Assembly (NCBI GenBank): GCA_934555895.1
Contig: CAKTFH010000013.1
Location: forward strand, 1 to 61,702
DNA: 61,702 nucleotides
Reading direction: 5' to 3'
DNA from: an uncultured Muribaculaceae bacterium
GTDB lineage: Bacteria > Bacteroidota > Bacteroidia > Bacteroidales > Muribaculaceae
Under the pieces are notes generated by a model, which saw only the letters and a program-made list of their open reading frames with translations, was not told the DNA's origin and ran no database searches. A program made the position numbers and the translations under genes. This document shows, piece after piece, positions 16,878-24,494 of the stretch (position 1 is its first letter; every line of letters begins with the position of its first letter).

Positions 16878-16958
16878 CATGATGTAGCTTTCCCGCGTGT
16901 TTCCGTCTGCCCCGGGGATGCACATATTCATCATAACATCAACCGTCACAACCATTCC

Positions 16959-19463
16959 ATGACTAAGAAATTTATCCTCATTTCCCTTGGCCTGCTGGCT
17001 ACTTTCGCCGTCGGAGCCAGGAGCCTGAGCCCTGAAGAAGCTCTGGCAAGAGTGACATCAGACAATCAGAGCCACCGCGTGGCAGGCGCTGTGACAGCTG
17101 CCCCCCGTCTGATGCACACCGCGCTTTCGCGTGCCGGTGAGCCCGCCGCCTATGTATTTGCTCCTGCAACCGGTTCGGGATTTATGGTAGTGAGCGCCGA
17201 CGATTCCGCCGCTCCCCTGCTGGGATACGGCGACTCTAACTTGACAGCTGCCGGCGAAATGCCGCCGCAGCTACAGTGGTGGCTCGGACAGTATGCCGCT
17301 GAAATAGAAGCCGCTTCGGCCTCCTCTATCAAATATGTCAACACATCAGCGACAGCGACCACCGCTGACCGCGAGCCTATCAAGCCGCTGGTGAAGACGC
17401 TCTGGAATCAGGATGCGCCTTATTATAATCTGTGCCCGAAAATAGGCAGCAGCTACACATATACCGGATGTGTGGCCACGGCAATGGCACAGGTAATGAA
17501 ATATTTCAATTACCCCGACAAAGGTAAAGGTTCGGGCTCAGCCACAGTGATTGACGCGGCCACCGGCCAGATAGCCCAGACACTCACCATGAACCTCGGT
17601 GTGACGTTCAGCTGGGATGACATGCTCAACGAATACAAACCCGGTGAGTACACCGACGCACAGGCAAGCGCCGTGGCACGCCTCATGAAGGCCTGCGGCT
17701 ACTCGGTAGACATGCAGTACAGCACCACCGAGTCGGGCGCACAGGCCACAAATGTGGCGGCTGCTCTGGTCGACCATTTCAACTACGACAAAGCCTGTGA
17801 AACGCGCGAACGCATAAATTATACTCTTGCCGACTGGGAGGAGATGGTATATGAGAACCTCCGCACCACAGGCCCCGTGCTCTATGCCGGTGTGGCGCCC
17901 ACAGGCGGCCATGCATTTGTGTGCGACGGCTACTCCTCCGACCACTATTTCCACTTTAACTGGGGATGGGGAGGCGACTACGACGGATATTTCCGCCTCA
18001 CAGCCCTTGAGCCAGAAGGCCTCGGAATCGGCGGCCATGCCGGCGGTTTCAACCAGCAGCAGGTGGGCATCTTCAACATCCGCAAACCGGTGGAAGGCTC
18101 TGAATTCCCGGTTCAGCGACTCACACAGGTGACCCCCATGGCGGTGGAAGACGCCATGACCCGCCTCAACATCACCGGCGGATGGGCCAACTACACCGGC
18201 CGCAACATGGTGGTGGATTTCTCGCTTGAGTTCACCCCTGTAAACGGCGGCACCAACCAGTATCTCCACATCGAATACTACTCTATCGGCCCCAGCAAAG
18301 GCGTGGCTGAATTCTCGATAAAGAAATCAGACCTCCGCATGCTTGAAAACGGCGTCACCTACGAGTGCCGCGTCGTGTTCCGCGACAGCGACACCGGACC
18401 CTGGCTTCAGGTACTCAACCCTATCAATGTGCCCAACTATGCTCTCTTCACACGCAACGGCACCACATTCGACATCACCACTCCTTCGCCCGAGATGCTC
18501 ACCTGCACACAATTTGAGTTTCTCTCGCCTGTCTACTACAACGCCATGGGCAACATGAGCTACACTGTGACGAACGAAACCAATCAGGAAGTGCCCGCCA
18601 ACATCGCCGTAGGTATGCTCGACACCACAGGCAAGGTTGCCATCACCACCGCCGGCACCTTCCTCGACCTCATGCCGGGCGAAAGCTACTCAACTGATCA
18701 GACCACATTCTCGTTCAGCGGCGACGCAAGTTCGCTCGTCGTAGGCGGCAAATACACCATGGTGCTCTACGACACCCTTTCGGGTGCCATACTGCGCGAC
18801 CTCGGCCTGGTGGCTTTTGAAGGAGCTCCGGCCACCACTCTGGTGCTCAACGATTTCAAATTCACCGGCGACGCATCCAACGCCACTATCGACGACCTCA
18901 GCTTCATGGCCAATGTCACCTGCAGCAAGGGTTATTACGGCAACATGATGCTCATAGGCGTGTACACCAACGCCCTCCAGCCGGCCTACGTAGTAGCCAT
19001 GCCTACCGGCAACGCCTCATTTATCAAAGAAGGCGAGACCGCCGATGTCCCCATGACCCACTTCGACCTCTCGGCATACTGCAAACTCAACACCTATTAC
19101 ATCGCCATCCCGGCCTACTTCAAGCTTAACAGCCTCACCAACCAGATGGAGGCCACGCCGTTCACCGAGCAGCATGTGGTACGTTTCCGCGCCACCACCA
19201 CCGGAATAGATGTAATTGCTCCCGAGGATACCGAGCTTAGCGTGCTCTACAACGCCCAGATGCGCAGCGCGGTGGCAGCCGGCCCGGCTGAAATCACCGA
19301 CATAAAGACCTACAGCGCCGCAGGCGCCCTCTATCAGGCTCCGGTAAGCTACTCAGGCACATCGGCCGTCATCGACCTCTCGGCCGCACCCTCGGGCCTC
19401 ACAATCGTTGTGGCCACCGATGCCGCAGGCAACACCGTCACATCGAAGGTGATGGTTCCCTGA
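16959..19463 (+). CDS. Secreted C10 cysteine protease (streptopain/SpeB-like)
   Basis: 834 aa. Signal peptide MTKKFILISLGLLATFAVGA, then a Spi-like propeptide with the pattern GSGFMVVSADDSAAPLLGY (about 72-90). The protease domain has catalytic Cys161 in TGCVATAMAQVM and His308 in PTGGHAFVCDGY, followed by FHFNWGWGG. Two or more beta-rich modules follow, and a C-terminal sorting-like tail ends at AGNTVTSKVMVP. The family is made as a zymogen and released by self-cleavage. The start at 16959 is chosen over a longer upstream frame because of the signal peptide and promoter. A lipoprotein gene follows 33 bp downstream. Confidence 0.9.
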   Translation: MTKKFILISLGLLATFAVGARSLSPEEALARVTSDNQSHRVAGAVTAAPRLMHTALSRAGEPAAYVFAPATGSGFMVVSADDSAAPLLGYGDSNLTAAGEMPPQLQWWLGQYAAEIEAASASSIKYVNTSATATTADREPIKPLVKTLWNQDAPYYNLCPKIGSSYTYTGCVATAMAQVMKYFNYPDKGKGSGSATVIDAATGQIAQTLTMNLGVTFSWDDMLNEYKPGEYTDAQASAVARLMKACGYSVDMQYSTTESGAQATNVAAALVDHFNYDKACETRERINYTLADWEEMVYENLRTTGPVLYAGVAPTGGHAFVCDGYSSDHYFHFNWGWGGDYDGYFRLTALEPEGLGIGGHAGGFNQQQVGIFNIRKPVEGSEFPVQRLTQVTPMAVEDAMTRLNITGGWANYTGRNMVVDFSLEFTPVNGGTNQYLHIEYYSIGPSKGVAEFSIKKSDLRMLENGVTYECRVVFRDSDTGPWLQVLNPINVPNYALFTRNGTTFDITTPSPEMLTCTQFEFLSPVYYNAMGNMSYTVTNETNQEVPANIAVGMLDTTGKVAITTAGTFLDLMPGESYSTDQTTFSFSGDASSLVVGGKYTMVLYDTLSGAILRDLGLVAFEGAPATTLVLNDFKFTGDASNATIDDLSFMANVTCSKGYYGNMMLIGVYTNALQPAYVVAMPTGNASFIKEGETADVPMTHFDLSAYCKLNTYYIAIPAYFKLNSLTNQMEATPFTEQHVVRFRATTTGIDVIAPEDTELSVLYNAQMRSAVAAGPAEITDIKTYSAAGALYQAPVSYSGTSAVIDLSAAPSGLTIVVATDAAGNTVTSKVMVP

Positions 19464-19496
19464 CGCCCTCAAGCAACAAACACTCCTCTCACACAT

Positions 19497-20060
19497 ATGT
19501 CCGCAAGCCATAAGCAAATCAACGCCCTGCTGCCCATAGCGGCAGCAGGGGCACTCATAGCAGGCAGCGGGTGCGCCAGCCACAAGGCTGCGGCACCCGC
19601 TGTCGCCGCTTCAGTACAAGCCACAACCGATTTTACACCCGGAGTAATCGCATCCGAACCTCACACCGCACAGGCCACCGCTCCCAGGGCCGTGGCATAC
19701 AGGATGAGTGGTCCCTATGCCGACCATGTGGCCATAGCCCTTAACTCCGACGGCACATTGCTGTCGTATCCGGCACCCACCGACCTCGGCGCGTCGTCGA
19801 CGCCCGTGCCGCTTGCCGGAGGCTGGTATCTCTCGCGCTGCGGCATCACACCCGGCTCGGTATTCACCCGCTACACTATCGACGAATACCGTGCCCTCCC
19901 ATCGGCACCCACGCCCAAGGAACTGCTCGCCGCTGTGATTCCCGGCGCGAAAGTCACCGACTTCCGCACCCTCCCCCTCACCGTGGCCGAGGCCCTGGCC
20001 GACACCGCCCGCGTCTCCGTCTTCCTGCAGCAGCCTCCCTCCCCCATGCCCCTCAAATAA
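19497..20060 (+). CDS. Uncharacterised lipoprotein downstream of the C10 protease
   Basis: 187 aa. The N-terminus ends in a lipobox (GALIAGSGCAS, Cys26), followed by an Ala-rich linker and a compact domain from about residue 65 (VAYRMSGPYADHVAIALNSD, then GWYLSRCGITPGSVFTRYTIDEY). Similar proteins seem familiar from Bacteroidales but without a function. The 33-bp gap and shared strand suggest co-transcription with the protease. C10 proteases are often encoded beside an inhibitor, so that is one possibility; no inhibitor motif is recognisable. Confidence 0.65.
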   Translation: MSASHKQINALLPIAAAGALIAGSGCASHKAAAPAVAASVQATTDFTPGVIASEPHTAQATAPRAVAYRMSGPYADHVAIALNSDGTLLSYPAPTDLGASSTPVPLAGGWYLSRCGITPGSVFTRYTIDEYRALPSAPTPKELLAAVIPGAKVTDFRTLPLTVAEALADTARVSVFLQQPPSPMPLK

Positions 20061-20093
20061 CCTGCATAGGCCATTGGTCAGGCGGATTTTTTA

Positions 20094-20833
20094 TTACTCA
20101 ATATGCATATCTATAAGCCAGTTTATTCCAAATCCTATCAGTATGGCAATCGTAAAACTGGCAAATGTGCCGATGAGCACATATTCTGTAATCTTTATAT
20201 CTTTAGACTTGTTCAACTCACCGAATCGGAAAACTGATTTCGCCGCCAATAGGAAACCGATTCCCTCTATGTTATTGGTGAAGATAAATGTCAGAATCAG
20301 TATTCTTTCAAGATACCCAATCCACTTGCCGGCGTTTGGCAATCCTTGAGAAACCGCTTCTGAAGGCATCCATTTTTCAAATTCGATAAAGGACTTTATC
20401 AGAATCGAAGTAGGTGCAAGCACTGCAATATACGCCGTAAGCATAAGCCATAAATTGGTCGAGATTATTTCATCACCAGTATGGAATAGAGGTATTTTTG
20501 CACAAGCGAACCACCATAAACCTACAATAACACCAAAATGTGCAAGTTGATCCCATAACAGACTTATAAGATTGTTTCTCTTACTCATTACTTTTACCCA
20601 ATCTATTATGAAATGGCTAACTCCAATTATGGCAGGGATTATCCAACAATTCCATTGGGCAACAAAAACATAAGCCAATGCCGATTGAATCAAAGCATGG
20701 GTAATAAGAGCCTGGTATTTAGCTACAGTATTTTTAGAGAATTTATTTGCACATATTTTATTTTATCATTTTGGAGAATGAAATCACCTGTCAAATGCGC
20801 CGCTATGAGCTTTATGAGTATAGTTATATTCAT
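20094..20833 (-). pseudogene. DUF3307 membrane protein gene with a frameshift
   Basis: The true start is ATG 20833, overlapping the satD stop by 4 bp. The first frame reads MNITILIKLIAAHLTGDFIL and on, the DUF3307 N-terminal motif AHxxxDFxxQ, but stops at 20723 after 36 residues. The rest of the family (ANKFSKNTVAKYQALITHAL onward, four or five membrane segments) continues in the -1 frame to 20094. The break lies in the A-rich run between about 20765 and 20745. It is consistent with loss of one base, a sequencing or assembly indel, or a -1 slip. Without repair the protein would lack its N-terminus. Confidence 0.75.
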
Positions 20834-21471
20834 CTGAGTCTTTCTTTAATCAGCTCCTCGAATCTGTTGATATATAGATTTATTAATTTTTCCTTACCGA
20901 ATCTCAAAGACTTGTCTACCATTTGTCTGGTAACCCCGAGAACATGTCCGATTTCTGCATGATTAATATCCGTTATCAGACTTTGAAACATGACCCGACT
21001 TTGACTCCGTGTCCATCCGGAAACAACATCATCAGCAAAAGCAGTCGAGACGCGCAACTCCTTATTAGCTTCTCTCCAAGGCGTTTCTATCGTTAGACGA
21101 CCCTTAGCGATAGAATCAAGCCCTCTTCCGGATGCTCTGTACGCCTCACCATCACTCGTTGCGAGGGTGGCGTTTTCATATTCCATAGTCCCAATCCCAA
21201 TTGAAAGACGGGCATCCCATTGGCGGTTATACTTAGCAAACTTAAAAGAACGTATCTGGGCTCGTATGGCGAGAGCCGACTTTAATGAATCAACCGGATT
21301 CTCGATTCTTATCTGGAAACTGTCTCCACGAAAAATCTCCAAATCAATTTTCACCAATGGAAGAAGCAAGTCCGGCAGTGATTGCAGCATATTAAGCATA
21401 GAGTTGCGTTCTTCTGTAACCATTTTTGTAGAATCCACTATATCTCCGGTTATTATCGCTCCAATTTTCAT
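20830..21471 (-). CDS. SatD family protein (cyclase-like fold plus helix-turn-helix)
   Basis: 213 aa. The N-terminal part (IITGDIVDSTKM, FRGDSFQI, ARLSIGIG) resembles a nucleotidyl-cyclase-like ferredoxin fold. The C-terminal 60 residues hold a helix-turn-helix (AEIGHVLGVTRQMVDKSLR), so the protein probably binds DNA. SatD proteins are named after a streptococcal gene and have no settled biochemistry. It is translationally coupled to the DUF3307 membrane gene. Its promoter overlaps a palindromic operator, suggesting autoregulation. The region is AT-richer than its surroundings. Confidence 0.8.
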   Translation of the reverse strand: MKIGAIITGDIVDSTKMVTEERNSMLNMLQSLPDLLLPLVKIDLEIFRGDSFQIRIENPVDSLKSALAIRAQIRSFKFAKYNRQWDARLSIGIGTMEYENATLATSDGEAYRASGRGLDSIAKGRLTIETPWREANKELRVSTAFADDVVSGWTRSQSRVMFQSLITDINHAEIGHVLGVTRQMVDKSLRFGKEKLINLYINRFEELIKERLR

Positions 21472-21487
21472 AATCTGAAATTTTTAG

Positions 21488-21518
21488 CAAAAATAGACAT
21501 TATCCTTGTAGCATGCAA
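21488..21518 (-). promoter_or_regulatory. satD promoter
   Basis: Minus strand TTG (21518-21516), a 20-bp spacer and TATTTTTG (21495-21488). The leader to ATG 21471 would be about 10 nt. The -33 box lies inside the first palindrome of the operator pair. Confidence 0.65.
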
Positions 21519-21561
21519 CCTATTTAGGTTGCTTTTGCCAATTGCAACCTAAATAGGTTGC
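21515..21561. promoter_or_regulatory. Twin palindromic operators upstream of satD
   Basis: Two copies of GCAACCTA-N2-TAGGTTGC, at 21515-21532 (centre TT) and 21544-21561 (centre AA), separated by 11 bp (29 bp centre to centre). The first overlaps the -33 box. The layout suggests a dimeric repressor bound on two adjacent sites, possibly SatD itself. Confidence 0.75.
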
Positions 21562-21581
21562 ATAATCATGCTAAAGGCCTG

Positions 21582-21667
21582 TGAATTGACCCCGGATATC
21601 GGACAGATTATTAATTATCCGACATCCGGGGTCAGTTCATTCTGGCAGCCTGAGGAGTTTCAGGCTG
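21582..21667 (-). terminator. Pair of hairpins after the glutaminase-like gene
   Basis: Nearest the stop: CAGCCTGA (21646-21653) / TCAGGCTG (21660-21667). Beyond it is a 22-bp stem with two mismatches (21582-21603 with 21618-21639, core GACCCCGGAT) around a 14-nt loop. Neither has a strong T-run, but together they separate the glutaminase-like gene from satD. Confidence 0.6.
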
Positions 21668-21681
21668 AAGGAGGGAGGTGT

Positions 21682-24252
21682 TTATTTGGCGGCTTCAGCG
21701 GTGCCGGCTTCCTGGGTATAGGGGCTGTAAAGGTTCACGAGCACGGGCATCCAGTGGCCACCGATTACCGAACGGCCGATGAAATGCACTCTCTCGCCTG
21801 TGGATGTATCGTACCAGTCGGAAAGCGGGCCGCGCGAAGGTGTCTCGTTGGCGTAGTCGTAGATATGGTCTACATACATGTCGAGGTCCTTGCGGCTGTC
21901 GGCCATAGCGGCGCACCACATGTACCAGTCGCTCTTGGTGAAGTTGGCGCGATAGTCGAGCGGCATGCCGTATTTGTTCTGACGGGCGGCATACGACTGG
22001 AATTCGCGTTTCATGGCGTCGTTGGGGAAGATGTTGGTGTCCCAGATTTTATCCCAGATCATGTTGTATTTCATGCTCCATGTGTCGGGACGGTCGTAGG
22101 CCAGACGATAGTGATCGTCTTCGCGGGCCATCTCCTCCCATTTCTTGCCGTAATCGCGGGCAATCTTCATATATTTCTCGGCTGTCTCGTGGTCACCGCG
22201 CATCTCAGCCATGCGTGCATATGCGGCAATACCCATGATGGCCTTGGCGGCGAGGTTCACATTGCGGGCAAGGTGACCGGTGAAGTCGTCGGTGCAGAGC
22301 TGGTTGGCGGGGTCGAGGCCGTTCTCCACCAGATAGTCGGTCCAGCGGGTGAGCACATCCCAATATTTGTCGGCATATTCGGTGTTGCCGTCGAGGTCTG
22401 AAATCATTCCTATAAGAGTTAGCATATTGCCCGATTCCTCCACAGGCATGCCTATCATCACATCTTTTCTTCTCGACTCGCCGCCGTAGATGTTGCCGTT
22501 CGCTATAGGATATGTGCCGAGGTCGTGTGCGGCATAGTCGAGGTCCCAGCGGCCCGACTTGGCGTAATCGAGAATCGAGGTCATCATGGCCTTCTGAAGC
22601 TCAGGATTGTAGCAGAGGAAGAGCGGAGCCTCGGGATAAGTGAGGTCGACGGTGTTGACACAACCGTTGGAATCGTTCTCCTTCGAGAAGAAGAGCAGAT
22701 TGCCCTGGTCGTCAACAAACAGCTTGTGGGCGGCGATCACAAGGCGGTAGTTGCTCGAAAGTAGTTCGGCGAGCTTCTTTCCGCCCACTGCCTCAGCATC
22801 GTCGTAGATGGTCTTGTCAAGTTCTTTGCAACGCTTCATTATGGAGGCATAGTCGTTGTTCATGCGGCCGAACATGTCGTAGATGGTCACATCGCCGTTG
22901 TGGGCCCAGTAAGCCTTGTAGGGCTTATAGAAATACTGGATGTCGTAAACCTCGTCGTAACCGAGCATGGCGAACGACGAAGCGTCCTTCGTCTTGCCGA
23001 AATCATGCACATAGGCGAGCACCGGGGTCTCGCCCACCTCGTAGGCTTTCACATCCTGCTGTCCTTCCGGCAGCGTGCCTGTGGAAGCGAATGTGTTCAT
23101 GATGTCGGGACCGTCGGATATTGCCACCTCACCGTTGATTGCCGGTATGTAGAGATAGCCCCAGTCGATGCAGATATGGTCGCCCTTCTTGGCGAGTATG
23201 GGCTGCTGGATAGTGCCGGTTCGGGCATATTTCACACCGCCGACAGTCTCGATGGTAGAGATGGTGGGCTGCGACGGACGGTTCTGGGCTATAAGTGGCT
23301 CTGCGGTAAGCATCAGCTGCACATCGTGGTCCTTGCCGTCGTTCGACACCACTTTGTATGATACATAATTGATGGGTGACGAAAGCAGATCGTAGTCGTC
23401 GATGAGCATCGGTGCAGTAAATACCACATTCAGGTCCACCGGACCGGCTGTAAAAGTATAATACGAAGATGTAGCCGTGACATCACAACTTTTCTGCACG
23501 GCGGCAGCCACATCGGGAACATTCTGCTGCATCTTGCTGTAGAGGCCATAATCAAGGTGTGCGCCGCCTATGCCGTTGTGGCAGCGTGCGGCCACGACAT
23601 TGCGGCCAGGTTTGAGCAGCGCTTTCATCTCGGGAGTGAGCACGAGCTTCTCGTTATAGATATAGTTGTCGCCGGTGTCGTGCACCTGGGTGCCATTGAT
23701 GTAGAGCCACATCTCGTCATCGTGAGAGAAGCGTAGCTCCATGTCGCCATCGAGTTGCTCGGGAGTGAGTTCCACCTCACGGATAACATAAGCATCTGAG
23801 TTGTGGTCGGCCCAGCGGGTATTGACGCCGCCTTCCGAACCTACAGGACCGGTAACCTGCTCCCATGCCGTAGCATCGAAGTCGGGAGCCGCCCAGTCGG
23901 CGGGAGGAGTGGTGCGCGACATGCGTCCCTGCCACTCTGTGGCCATCGGAAGCACTTCTTCGAACATATCAGTCTCCGAACCGAGGAAACGGTAAGTCTT
24001 CCCGTCGACACGCACGAATCCCTGAAGAGGCTTCTCATCACCGGTCCAGTGGCGTGTAGGGCCTTCGTTCAGATTGTCGTAAGTCGACCAGATTGAGATA
24101 TAGGGGTCTGTGACAAAAACCGGCACTGCGGGCGAGCGCAGGTCAGTGGCCTTGTAGGGCTTGAACAGGTCGTCAGACGGCCCTTTCTGGCACGATGTCG
24201 CCAGAGCGAGAACCCCGGCGGCGATGGCTGTAATAGCAAGAAGTTTTTTCAT
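21682..24252 (-). CDS. Glutaminase A-like lipoprotein (DUF4964/DUF5127/DUF4965/DUF1793)
   Basis: 856 aa from ATG 24252. Lipoprotein signal VLALATSCQKG. The sequence follows the GtaA-type layout: an N-terminal segment (KATDLRSPAVPVFVTDPYIS), a beta-sandwich with an inserted discoidin-like part (about 130-245), then an alpha-barrel region with YDIQYFYKPYKAYWAHNG, KENDSNGCVNTVDLTYPEAP and DYRANFTKSDWYMWCAAMA. The family is named for fungal glutaminase, but the architecture is glycosidase-like and many bacterial members are uncharacterised. It is probably a periplasmic or surface-anchored hydrolase. An upstream in-frame extension to 24345 is not used because the signal peptide starts at 24252. 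Confidence 0.85.
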   Translation of the reverse strand: MKKLLAITAIAAGVLALATSCQKGPSDDLFKPYKATDLRSPAVPVFVTDPYISIWSTYDNLNEGPTRHWTGDEKPLQGFVRVDGKTYRFLGSETDMFEEVLPMATEWQGRMSRTTPPADWAAPDFDATAWEQVTGPVGSEGGVNTRWADHNSDAYVIREVELTPEQLDGDMELRFSHDDEMWLYINGTQVHDTGDNYIYNEKLVLTPEMKALLKPGRNVVAARCHNGIGGAHLDYGLYSKMQQNVPDVAAAVQKSCDVTATSSYYTFTAGPVDLNVVFTAPMLIDDYDLLSSPINYVSYKVVSNDGKDHDVQLMLTAEPLIAQNRPSQPTISTIETVGGVKYARTGTIQQPILAKKGDHICIDWGYLYIPAINGEVAISDGPDIMNTFASTGTLPEGQQDVKAYEVGETPVLAYVHDFGKTKDASSFAMLGYDEVYDIQYFYKPYKAYWAHNGDVTIYDMFGRMNNDYASIMKRCKELDKTIYDDAEAVGGKKLAELLSSNYRLVIAAHKLFVDDQGNLLFFSKENDSNGCVNTVDLTYPEAPLFLCYNPELQKAMMTSILDYAKSGRWDLDYAAHDLGTYPIANGNIYGGESRRKDVMIGMPVEESGNMLTLIGMISDLDGNTEYADKYWDVLTRWTDYLVENGLDPANQLCTDDFTGHLARNVNLAAKAIMGIAAYARMAEMRGDHETAEKYMKIARDYGKKWEEMAREDDHYRLAYDRPDTWSMKYNMIWDKIWDTNIFPNDAMKREFQSYAARQNKYGMPLDYRANFTKSDWYMWCAAMADSRKDLDMYVDHIYDYANETPSRGPLSDWYDTSTGERVHFIGRSVIGGHWMPVLVNLYSPYTQEAGTAEAAK

Positions 24253-24401
24253 GTTATTATGATTGGTTAATGTGGTTATGGAGTCGTGTGAAACGTAAAA
24301 TTCTTTTTCAGCCCTAAAATTATGAAAGAGTTCCGACACTGGCAAACATTTGCCTACATCTTTCTAAAAATAAAGTATATGGCATATTGCAATTTTTTTG
24401 C

Positions 24402-24409
24402 TAATTTTG
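24402..24409 (+). promoter_or_regulatory. -7 box upstream of pheT
   Basis: TAATTTTG matches TAnnTTTG. The -33 box is not clear at the usual distance. The leader to ATG 24495 would be about 80 nt. Confidence 0.4.
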
Positions 24410-24494
24410 CAATCTGAAAGAGAGGTGGCTGCCACATCCTCTGTCACAGAGGCTTGAAGGGCCTGCCCCGCACCACAGAAAACCCATCTTCGAA

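Noticed and set aside
21515..21561. Palindromic repeats considered as a CRISPR array
   Set aside because: Only two units, 11-bp spacer, no cas genes, and the position on a promoter fits operators.
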